Source: Bigelowiella natans CCMP2755
Taxonomy: Eukaryota; Cercozoa; Chlorarachniophyceae
Assembly: GCA_000320545.1 (NCBI GenBank)
Contig: ADNK01003142.1
Span: 2,501 to 32,500, forward strand
Direction: 5' to 3'
Length of the DNA: 30,000 bases
In this document: positions 20,604-30,000 of the stretch, piece by piece
Position numbering within the stretch: the stretch's first letter is position 1
How the letters are laid out: each line of letters starts with the position of its first letter
Notes under the pieces: model-generated
What the model was told of the DNA's origin: nothing
The model's database searches: none
Seen by the model: the letters and a program-made list of their open reading frames with translations, nothing else
Made by a program: the position numbers and the translations under genes

Positions 20604-22299
20604 TCATGAAAATACCAACCTTTTGTGTTCCACAACGATGAGATCCGAATCTCGACGAAAAATCCTATGCGCTTTTCCTTTCCCTTTCAGTGTGGTCTTC
20701 AACTTAAACCCTGCCTCCTCCGCGCCATCGTACACGTACACCCGTGTCTCTTGGAAATTGTTGGAGAGGAGAAATATCCGCGTGACAAATTCCATTGAGT
20801 ATACAACGATATCCTGAATGGGGTCTTGATGGGAGGGCTCCACGCTTCGGACGAGAATACGATTCTGCTTGCTGAAAATCTTAACCTGCATTACTCCATG
20901 CGCGCTCCCGGCAGCGTATCTTCGGGCCAACGGGGGGAGGGATGGGAGAGAACGCTAGTATTAGTCTGACGAAATTCAAAGTGACTGTAGGAGAGAGTTG
21001 TGCGCAGAGGGGTTGAATGGTCCTTGAAATAACCGGTTGTGTATCATACACGTATAGATACGCTCATAAGGGAAAAGGTTACTATTCAATGCAGCACTCT
21101 AATGCTTGTGATGTGTTTATGAAGAAAAGCAGGCTTGGAAATGCAACGCTTACATGTATCTTCCATTGACGTACAGATCTCTGAATTCGAATTCCTCCTC
21201 GCTCTCAGTCATTATGTGCGCGGGAGTTTTGTATTGATTCTTCGCATATATTACTACACGTGAATTGCTTTCACGATTCGTGCTGCATCTATCCACGATG
21301 TAGATGAATGCCTCATCTGTACAGACCTTTTTCAAATGGGATATTGGAAATAAAACACCATTGCAATCTAGAGAAGAGTAGGTGGCACTGATATAGCGTG
21401 TTCTTCGCACCATCCATCGTATTCAAAGCTAGAAATTTGCAAAAAACTGCATATTTTGTATTTTTCATAAGTAGAAGACTAACAATGCTACTACCGGCAC
21501 AAACATCAGCATACGTGGAGGATTAAATTATTCAATATATAATTGCTGTGCTATTCCCCCATATTACCCTTGCTGGTCGTCGTAGCGTCGAAGCCCCCCC
21601 CTTACTCTTCCATGGAGTACCGATCAAGCCAACAATCTGCATATCAATGCAGGGTAAAGGACAAACATTTTTTTTAAAACAAACGGTAGTTGTTGCTTGG
21701 CGTTTGTACTTACTAGAACTTGTGTTAATGGCGCATAAAAATACAAGGAATTAGCATTTCAATATATTGACACTTTCAATACAACAAGGCATTAAGCACT
21801 ACTTCCTCCCCGAAGCATTTAAATATATCAAGTGACGTGGTCAGGGGAGGGAGGGGGGCGGGGAACTCACTGGAATGGTGTGCCTTTGAAAGTGGCTTTT
21901 GTTACGATAGGTCTCGTACATAAGCTTCTTGTCCGCAATAAATACGCAAGAGACAGTCGAATCAGCGATGTACAAGTGAGTCTCATCGCCAGCAACGTCG
22001 GTGATCGAGTTCAGCGAGACAGATTTCGTCGTGCCCACACGTGTCAAATCTAACCCACTGAACATACATGAGTCGCCTAATTCCATAGTCACAGGCGCGG
22101 CGCTATTGTGCGGCCGAATTTGAAGATAACGGCCACTCAGCGCGATAAACAAGACGTCTTCGTAACGCTTGGCATCGTCGATGTTCCCGGAGGGCGAGGG
22201 CGCCGTTACAACTTCTCTCTTGTTCTTGAGAAATCGGTAGAGATTTCGCTCAAAGACGGACTCGGGGTGTAGTCCCGCTTTTTCTTGCGACGCAAGATG
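20604..22299 (-). CDS. Beta-propeller (NHL-like) exons, C-terminal block
   Basis: Exons 22299-21871, 21326-21154 and 20919-20604 (TGA) join in phase. Propeller-type blades are visible: DVLFIALSGRYLQIRP, AGDETHLYIADSTVSCVFIA, then VCTDEAFIYIVDR with RVVIYAKNQYKTP, DLYVNGRYIYAAG (made by splicing), and VYSMEFVTRIFLLSNN with ETRVYVYDGAEE. The pattern 'D...LYIAD......V.IA' is that of NHL/YVTN blades, used for protein, RNA or glycan binding. The C-terminus is VVEHKRLVFS. The left boundary is uncertain: HPESVFERNLYRFLKNKRE starts the first exon but overlaps a different open frame (22355-22206) that could be the end of the preceding block. No signal peptide or Met start was found, so this block probably belongs to a longer gene. 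Confidence 0.68.
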
Positions 22300-22444
22300 C
22301 TTTCAATGACCTTGGTTTTCCGACCGGCTTTTGTTTTCGCTATCCTGGGAGGCGTCTGGACATCGGGAGTTGCGAGACAAACCACAAAGGCACTATTTCA
22401 GGTAAAGACCGATGCAAATTCTCCTTCTCGTAGGTAAATGTAAA

Positions 22445-22487
22445 TATACATATATATGTATAATATATATATATTATATATATATAT

Positions 22488-22520
<33 letters not shown>
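22445..22520. repeat. (TA)n-rich microsatellite
   Basis: Interrupted TA tract between two propeller blocks, within a likely intron that begins with the donor GTAGAG at 22740. Confidence 0.95.
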
Positions 22521-22521
<1 letters not shown>

Positions 22522-22617
22522 ATATACATTGATTTTTTGAAAGAGTTTGACCGTGGAATCACACTCTCGCACAAGCAATACACCATTTCTTATTTGACGA
22601 ACAATCATATTACATGA

Positions 22618-25600
22618 TTACAGAATCACAAGCAAACGTGCTGATACGAGCACGGGCATAACAAGAACGCTGCTGTTTATAATCAGGTACTCTACACGAG
22701 GGGCATGATCTTCTTCTTGACTCACAATAGCAGACTCTACCTTGCCACCATGAATCTTGTCAAAACTAACCGTTTTTGCCCACGTGGAGCCCTCCTCTCC
22801 ACGCATGATGGGAAAGACATATGCAGAGGCAGCGACTAGGAAGTTTTATTGAAACACATGGCTCAGAAACAACACAAACAACCGAAAACTCAACTATTCC
22901 TAGCCTTTAAAAAATTAGTACACGTACAATACATTTTTGCATCAACTAATAACGCTCATTCACCCTGTAGATCTCCTTCATTGCCGCCGTCCTCCTCCCG
23001 CCCTCCTTTGCTCTCAGCACTAGCATCCTTCAAAAGCACAACGCCTGGCGCGTTTCTGGACCCAACCGAAGTCGCCGGCCCCGCCATCATCATCAAAAGC
23101 CCCTTGCCTCTTATGCGAGTAATAGACTTGACGACGCTACTGCCATAACGCTTATCCCACTCTAAGGCGCGCGCCGTCTTTGAGCTCGGCGAAAAGAAAG
23201 GTGTACTCGAGGGGAGGATACCGAGCCCTCCATCGATCGTGGCAATTTTAAAACAAAAGACGGTTCCACTCTTCGTTGCGGCGAATATCACGTCATTTTC
23301 CAAGGCTATATCGGCATAGACCGGCGAGTACTCTAGCCGCCGCGCCCCAGAGAGAGCACAGGTTTCTTCAACTTCTCCAGTCTGCTGAGACCGCGCTATC
23401 GTCGGTTTTTTTAAGCCGAGATCGTTTGAATTCGCCTTGGTTCCAGCAAGAGAATCCGAAGCCTTGAGGGTGAGGACGGTGTGCTTTCCTTGCTATCGAT
23501 GCGCCAATAAAAGAAAGCATTGCATGATTAAGATTGGAGATTGAAGAACAGGAGGAAACTCTCGCCAGCTTTCGCATATATCGCGCATGGTCGTTGTTCA
23601 AAATCGTTGTACGTGGTATCGATCGAAAACCGAGAGAAACAGTGAAATATTGAAATGGAAATGGATTATAACCCGCCACAGAGTACCTTTTCAGAAGGCT
23701 CGTCGGAAGCTGCGACTTTCGCAGAAGACTCCGCCATCGCGTAACACTTAACAGTGTCATCACTCACCAACACCACCAGCAGTGCTGATGCTTCATCTAA
23801 AGCAAGCGAAAGCACGTGTTTCGAGCCGAATCGCAGCGTCTGAAGTCGTGTTAGACTTGGGTCTTTGGAGAAAACAAGGAGGCCGATTTGCGGTCCTGCT
23901 ACGTAAATCCGCGACGTGTCTTTTGCTAGCGAGTAGCTCCCCCCTCCTACGAGATCAACAAATCCGATGGCTCGTTCCAGCGCACAAGGGAACTCCGTGC
24001 TCGCGTTTTCGGCTTCGCTAAGGAATCCAATATAGGCAAAAATCGTACAATTTTGCAATGAGTCTAGCACCGTTTCTAGAGTAGTGCAGAGTGTACAAGT
24101 TAATTATTCTCGTGGTATCAAGGATGCTCATGAAACTACTAAGCTGTAGCTGTTTTGTCAAGAAGTACGGTTGCGAGGAGTTGATGCTGAAAAGGATTAG
24201 AAGCACTTTCCTCAATGTAATTGGAAAGATTAGGTCACCTCTTACAACACTAATGAAATCTTTGCATTTTTCACGCAAATACTGCATGCTTGTTTAATCG
24301 ATCGATAATAACCTTGCTAGTATCTCGTACACCCAGAACTTTAGAACCCCTTCTCCTTCATCTTTATCTGCAAAAATTAATATATGAGTCGAATATACAA
24401 ACAGAATAAAAAAATCAATATTTGCAATTTATATCATGTGAGTGCGAGACGATTGCTGCCGATTTGGACAAGTCAGCTGGTCCTTCATAACGCTGCTTTC
24501 ATAATAGCATTTGCATGTTGATTGGCAATTTATGAACATTATCGACGAGAACCGCAGCGTTAAACAATCCTCTCCAAAAATTATTTTGTTTACATCGACG
24601 ATGAGGTGTCTTTTGAGAGTATGGAAAATTCCCTCTAGGACGAGCTTTCATTGGATTTCGCTACTGAAATTAGTTAAAATACCGTTAATTTTTGCTCCTT
24701 CCATCGAAGCAGCATCTTGGTTCTTCACCACTTTCCTCTTCCGCATCCCTCTAGGCTCGTATATCAACAAGTATAGGTAGCTATTGCCACCCTCCCTGGC
24801 CAAGTCCAGGCATGCACTTAGGCATTGAGCACCCTCCTTAACAATGATTGAAACAATGAATATTGTCATCAACGATTGCTTGAAAACACTTAGATTCCGA
24901 AAGGTAGTAATAGTGCTGCTAAATGGATAATATCTCCTCAATTCAATGTAAAGATTCATAGAGCCAGAGCTGCATTCTAAGATTCGGATTGGCGTTTTTT
25001 AGACGAAAAAGTGCGGCTTCGCCATACACTCAACCTGCTTGGGTTGATGTCCCTTTGTTTCTTTTTCTTCCTTTCTCTCCCTCTTCTCTTTGTTGCTGCG
25101 TTGGCTAACGACTTTCTCCTTTGAAACATTGCTTGGAGAGGACTTCGAGGTCTAGAACGAGGTAAGGTAGAGGAGTTTTAGAGATATCTCTTTATCACTT
25201 TTCCTCTCTCCCACTCTCTTTTTCTCGTATTATCTCTCTCTGTGTGTGTATACGCGTGTGTATACGTGCGCGCGTGTGTGTGTGTGTGTGTGTGTATGTG
25301 TGTTGCATTTATATACTATACATTATCTTGAGCGACGCCTTCTCTTCCACCTCCTCCCTCTCCTTTCCCTTCCCCTTCAAACTGGCCGAGAGGAATCTGG
25401 CCGACGTCAATTTCAAACACCCTGGCGTTCTCCTCGGCGTCTCGCAACAATGCCTTGCGCAGATCGTACGCTACAATGCGTCTTGAACCAGCGCACAACA
25501 CATAGCCGCGGTTGTTTTGGTAATATTCGTAGTCGTCATCAAAGCCGCAATTTGACGATTGCAGATACGAGCGCACGCAATCATGCAGCGAAATGGCGCC

Positions 25601-25729
25601 ATCAACAAACTCTTCGCCCCGCTTGGTCGCGATAGAGTCAATGATATCCGAAGCAATGTTCTTGTGCGACAAGGGTTTGCCTGAGTTGTTGGGAGACGTC
25701 TTAGTAGTCTTTCCATGCGATTCTCTTAT
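22618..25729 (-). CDS. Beta-propeller-like exons, middle block
   Basis: Exons 25729-25322, 24836-24683, 24075-23687, 23483-22964 and 22835-22741 (or to TAA at 22618) connect in phase. Segments with strand/turn character are NRGYVLCAGSRRIVAYDLRK, NSYLYLLIYEPRGMR, SYSLAKDTSRIYVAGPQIG with LLVFSKD, VLSLALDEASALLVVLVSDD, HTVLTLKASDS, and ADIALENDVIFAATKSGTVF with CFKIATIDGG. These look like WD/NHL-type propeller blades ('IYVAG...G.LVF', 'VIFAATKSG.VFCFK'). Two endings are possible. One reads on to a hydrophobic tail (SSVLVMPVLVSARLLVIL) stopping at 22618. The other splices at 22740 to a basic exon 22355-22206 (TPPRIAKTKAGRKTK...) that also ends in a stop. The upstream side may be joined to the block at 25946-29790. 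Confidence 0.6.
25231..25304. repeat. (TG)n microsatellite
   Basis: TG tract with short interruptions, shortly after the donor GTATAG at 25321 on the minus strand, so intronic. Confidence 0.95.
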
Positions 25730-25945
25730 CTCTCCATTAAAATACACGTACAAATATAAACACACACACACACTGACTGCCTTCGCTGCCAATTAAAACA
25801 TTATCTACATAATTCTTCGATCCCCCAACACGGCCCATAGCGGTAACCACGAAACTATAACACGACATCTTTACAATTCCTTCGCTAGCTCCAAGTCCAC
25901 ATAGACCCCCGTAAACGCATCATTACTACAAATCACACGGAGCGA

Positions 25946-26720
25946 TCACCGCATGAGCACACGAAGAGACTCTCTACCGTTGAAAACAAATCTCCACTCG
26001 TCGCGCGTAGTCCGCACAAGTTGGTTCCAGGAGGCTGCCGTTATCTTGTCCCATTTGCAGAACTGACCCATTCTCGGCCTTTTCGCCGTAACGAAGACGC
26101 ACGCGGCTTGACACGGCGCCATTTGCGCATCTTGATCAGGCAGGCCGATCCTGACAGTTGTTTGGATTTCCCAAGAAACCAATGGTTAGGGGGGGCGGGT
26201 TGGCCGAGCGGGAATTTAAATAGGAATGAAAAGACGTGGTGTTTGTTGGATAACTATTGTATCTAATAACCCGACTCGATTTCGCGCAATCGTCCATCCT
26301 GCGGCATTTCCAAAACCAGGTCCACGCTCTCCGTTTCGCGTCCCATCCACAACTTGAGCAGATTTCCTGGATTTCGATCAACAACAGCCTCCACTCCCCC
26401 CCCCTGAAGGGACTGGGCCCTTACCGACTGGCGGTCTAACGATGAGGATAACGCTGCTGATGATGACGGATTGAGCGCGACAACGACCGGCGAAAGCACG
26501 TCTACTGCTCGCTTTTGAGGGGGGGAGGTCACTTCTATAAGACTTCTTTTGCTCGAGAAATCGAGCCTTCTTCTGTCGCTATTTGCGTGTGCGTCTTGTT
26601 CCGATTTATGCGTTGTAATGAAGGCTTCTTTCGCAGAAATCAATGCTCTTATCGCTCCACGAACATCCGAGTCGTCCTCCGCTATCTCACTGAGAGACTT
26701 GTTAATAACACAACAAATGC

Positions 26721-26756
<36 letters not shown>

Positions 26757-27016
26757 TTCAGAAAAATATTATATTTACCCAAATTAAAGAATCGTTGTGC
26801 TGATAGAATTACAAAATTAAGATATGCAAAACACACAGCGCTAAAAGCTACACATCAGCGCGCATACACATCAGCATTTCAATCGCCAAATATGCTATCT
26901 AATACAAGTGAGGATCATCGTCATTACAAACGACAAGATTAATTTCAGAAATAATTACATCACACGCAAGAATTGAAACACATTCTTGTTGCTCGTGTCT
27001 TCGTTAGCATCATGAT

Positions 27017-27059
<43 letters not shown>

Positions 27060-28405
27060 TGTAAATATACAACGAGAATGTGACTACCAAACGTCCTTTC
27101 CTCCCCTTCGCCGCTGCCTCTCGCAGCCTCCTCAATTTGAGAACAGATGCGACGCGCGAATCAAAGACATCTGCCCGGACGCTTGGAAGCTGCTGCCTCA
27201 GCGTGCCAAATGCCCTCACCCAGTCTCCGCCGGTGCTGGCCAGCAAAAGGCCTTGCAGCGCGCGCGCGAGCTCGGTGTGCTGTGTAGAGCGCTTGTGGAT
27301 TTCTACCAAGACCTCAAAGTCTCCAATCAAGCGACCGTCTGTATCATCGTCCTTACTGCGATGCAGAAATAGAGTGGACAGTACTTCGTCGCTTGGGACT
27401 TTGAATTCCTTTTGAATGAAGGCGAGCGTGTGAGAATGCAGCATATCGGTAGTGTATACATGTAGATTGCACGCTCGGCGGGTGTCATTTTTGGTATAGT
27501 AAAAACGAACCACACGCCGTGAAAACTAGAATTAAACACGTCCAGATTGAAGCGTCACTGCTCGCTCTAGCGACGAGAAAGCAGAGAAAAGGGAAAGTAC
27601 CACTGTGTTTGCAATTAGTCAAACGTTTCGCGAAGAAACTCATACGAATAAACCGCATACATCAAACCGACACGAAATAACTTTTTACACGTTCTTCCCC
27701 ATCCTTCTGACAGCCGATTCGCACCCACATCACACACCGCCAAGCACCATATATTCGTACAAATCAACACGCATTGTTTTTCCCCACCAGTGCACCCGTA
27801 TTCGGGATGCTGTCTGCAATTTGAAGTCCTTTAGGCGAATTCATCGTCCCAAAGGCAGTGAGGCCTCCGGATTGGTTTTTGGGGGTCAGGTATATCGAGC
27901 AAATATCGTTCTCTGCGTGCAAGCTCCCAGAATCCCAGCAAATATGCACCTGCGGCGAAGCAAGACAAATCAAAACATGAAAGGGACAGCTTCGGGCAGA
28001 AAAGCAAAAGACAAGATATTTATGATTTAGACAGCGATGCACTGCTGCTCCGCGCATGCTATGGGCGCGTTGAAATTACTCGCAGTGAAATTCATCAAAA
28101 CGTACAGTTTGGCCAGCGATCCATTTCGCAGTTACGTCGGGGTTGGGGGAGAGTATGAGGCCTTTTGCGGAGCTTTCCTCTCCTCGTCGTTTCTTCTTCT
28201 TATCGATCTCGGCGAAGGCGCTCTTATGTACAACACCGGTAAAGACGTTGATGCCTGGGATGGTTATAGCGGAAAGTATAGTAAGGCGGGCCAGTATTTT
28301 GCACGGATTTAAATAAAGGCTATGCATGGTTTTGTAACTTAGAGTTATGTATAATATCACGATTAATACTGCAAGCGTTGTGCAATGCATGAATCCGTGT
28401 GAGAC

Positions 28406-28443
<38 letters not shown>

Positions 28444-28905
28444 TGTGTGTGTGTGTTAGTAAAGTGTACGCGGAGAGGGGCTACACGGCCAAGAGAAACT
28501 ATTAAAAAAATAGACTCTAACTACATGACGCTGCTCTGCATCTCAAGAACACATCTCAATACGCCTCTACACTAAAATCCAAAGACAACTTACTAGTGCA
28601 GTTATGGGCCTCCCCCGACATGATTTGGCCGACGAATTTCCACGTATTTCGCGTCCAGATACTCACACCAGAGCACGGATATGCGCACACCGCGTATACA
28701 TATTCCTTGTCAATCTGTTGGTTTTCATCGAAAATGCGATGAATTTGGGGAGAGAAAGGGGGGGGGGAAGAGGGGATTCCAAGGTTTACTTTGACTCTGT
28801 AACTCTCACTTTCGCCGTTTATTGTCAATACAAAGACGAGAAGGATTGAAGAAGGAAGAACGATAGAATTCCCCGATAGGCACATCTCGCAAATATCCAT
28901 TATGA

Positions 28906-28949
<44 letters not shown>

Positions 28950-29790
28950 TTTATTTATTTATCTATCAAAGATACCGCTATTGACATCGGCGATGCGAAT
29001 TGAGAGGTAGCGGCAAGTGCGGCGACGAATGTGCCTTTATCTTTAGAGCACACTAGAATCCTACTGTTTCCTCGATCCGCAACGTACAAAAACTTCTCAT
29101 CCACACGAATACCGTGAGGGCGATTTAAGTTCGTTTTCCAGCTAGATTTATCGCGCAGCACCTTCACAAACTGTGTTATTGGCGAGAAGAGAGAGAAATA
29201 ATAGATATTGAATATTATACATATTTATCAATGTATATTTTTTAAATAACATATATATGTATGTTAATTAATATTAATTTAAAGTATATAATTATATTTA
29301 AATTCGTAATGCGAATATATACTGTATATTCACGTCATTTTATCTGCTGCAAACGTAAATGTAGCAGACAACTCATGTATCATCTGTCGGATTACCACTA
29401 GAGCTGCATACTACACGCATACTACTATAGAATAACATTTGTACACGTAATACACACACACACACACACACCATATATATATATATATATATATATATAG
29501 ATATATGTGCGTGTAAATATATACATATCAATAAATTTACATAAATACACATCAAAGAGGTAGCTCATACCGTAAGAGATTGTTTATGGTAAACGCTAAT
29601 TTGGGAGGGGCTCGTATGCGTCACGTAGGCAAAACGCTCATCAACAGCAATCGAGTGAGGATTCCTCATAACGTTCTTCTCCTGACTCATTCCTTGTGTT
29701 TGTTTCCAGTCGCCTATATTTTCCACTTGCAAGGTCCTCGCGTTAAACCGAAAGCAGCAGTGACCGAGTACATCTGTGACGTAGTAGTAC
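25946..29790 (-). CDS. NHL/beta-propeller protein, 5' end beyond the window
   Basis: Exons 29790-29571, 29170-28976, 28714-28594, 28254-28106, 27949-27788, 27525-27088, 26697-26276 and 26150-25946 (TGA) all match in phase. The first begins with one base completing a codon, so at least one exon lies upstream, probably past 30000. NHL hallmarks are YYYVTDVLGHCCFRFN, NPHSIAVDERFAYVTH, RPHGIRVDEKFLYVADRGNS with RILVCSKD, SPMSIA spliced to IDKEYVYAVCAYPCSG, and MNSPKGLQIAD. After the propeller, exon 27525-27088 encodes a 146-residue charged helical region (DFEVLVEIHKRSTQHTELAR). Exon 26697-26276 encodes a Ser-rich linker. Exon 26150-25946 has MAPCQAACVFVTAKRPRMGQ and ends SLRVLMR-stop. A donor GTGCTC just before that stop would keep phase 0 into 25729. 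No transmembrane segment was seen. Confidence 0.72.
26723..27060. repeat. Two (TA)n tracts in one intron
   Basis: TA tracts at 26723-26753 and 27020-27060, both inside the proposed intron 27087-26698 of the NHL gene. Confidence 0.95.
28410..28456. repeat. (TG)n microsatellite in intron
   Basis: TG tract with one interruption inside the proposed intron 28593-28255 of the NHL gene. Confidence 0.95.
28758..28767. repeat. Run of 10 G (C on gene strand) before 3' splice site
   Basis: In the intron 28975-28715 of the minus-strand NHL gene, about 40 nt before the acceptor and followed by CTTTCTCTCCCC. Confidence 0.9.
28912..28943. repeat. (TA)n microsatellite in intron
   Basis: TA tract inside the proposed intron 28975-28715 of the NHL gene. 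Confidence 0.95.
29452..29506. repeat. (CA)n followed by (TA)n
   Basis: CA tract passing into a TA tract at about 29473, inside the proposed intron 29570-29171 of the NHL gene. Confidence 0.95.
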
Positions 29791-29831
29791 CTTGCCCGGT
29801 CGTTTACGAGAGAGAACAGAAGGCGGGATTT

Positions 29832-29908
29832 GGGGGGGGGGGGGGTCAGGGGAGACATCGCATTTGGCGGGACAGTTGAGTCATTATAGACTTTTAAAAA
29901 AACAAATT

Positions 29909-29943
<35 letters not shown>
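29832..29943. repeat. Poly-G run and (TA)n tract at right edge
   Basis: Fourteen G at 29832-29845, about 40 nt before the acceptor at 29791 on the minus strand, and a TA tract at 29913-29943. Both are probably in the intron that leads to an upstream NHL exon outside the window. Confidence 0.85.
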
Positions 29944-29948
<5 letters not shown>

Positions 29949-30000
29949 AACAACACATGTAACACACGTATTATGCAAGAGGCTTCTATGTGCGTGCGTG

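Noticed and set aside
24837-24918. Propeller-like frame QHYYYLSESKCFQAIVDDNI upstream of exon 24836-24683.
   Set aside because: Joining it to the next frame needs a frame change that no plausible intron provides; starting the exon at 24836 satisfies all phases, so this is probably intronic.
26190-26290. GGTTGGCCGAGCGGGAA resembles the D-arm of a tRNA-Ser/Leu.
   Set aside because: No matching B-box (GGTTCGANNCC) or acceptor pairing follows at the right distance, and the stretch lies in a phase-supported intron between 26276 and 26150.

Overview
This window is nuclear DNA from a eukaryote, most likely a single-celled alga or related protist; I cannot name the lineage. Genes lie on both strands and are split into short exons (about 40-580 nt) by GT-AG introns, usually 80-600 nt long. 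Introns and spacers carry many (TA)n, (TG)n, (AG)n and poly-G/C tracts. No operons, Shine-Dalgarno sites, rRNA, tRNA or CRISPR were seen. Almost no gene is one open frame, so gene models were built by matching splice phases to family motifs. Exon coordinates below are my own reading, not transcript-supported.

Layout. 478-3819 (+): multi-exon protein with an internally duplicated segment, a Cys-rich zinc-type motif and an acidic tail. 3826-6170: decayed repeat-derived DNA, with two related ~130-nt repeats about 2 kb apart and broken coding remains. 6861-7900 (-): secreted-type leucine-rich-repeat protein. 8323-9713 (-): copper lytic polysaccharide monooxygenase (LPMO)-like protein with a signal peptide and an N-terminal His. 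9714-10114: divergent intergenic region with an inverted repeat. 10115-15094 (+): predicted type II membrane protein with a laminin-G/concanavalin-like domain followed by a glycosyltransferase-like domain. 15095-16348: no gene seen. 16349-18203 (-): armadillo/HEAT-like helical repeat protein. 18538-19045 (-): unrecognised protein. 19316-20127 (+): doubtful two-exon gene. 20604-29790 (-): three consecutive blocks of beta-propeller (NHL-like) exons that may be one very long gene running past the right edge.

Functionally, the 6.9-15.1 kb stretch groups three products expected in the secretory pathway or outside the cell: an LRR protein, a polysaccharide-oxidising enzyme and a carbohydrate-binding glycosyltransferase. 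This suggests cell-wall, scale or mucilage biology, but co-function is inference. The clearest unusual points are the LamG-glycosyltransferase architecture, homopolymeric C tracts just upstream of many 3' splice sites, in-frame poly-G tracts encoding Gly runs, the internal duplication in the first gene, and the long propeller locus.
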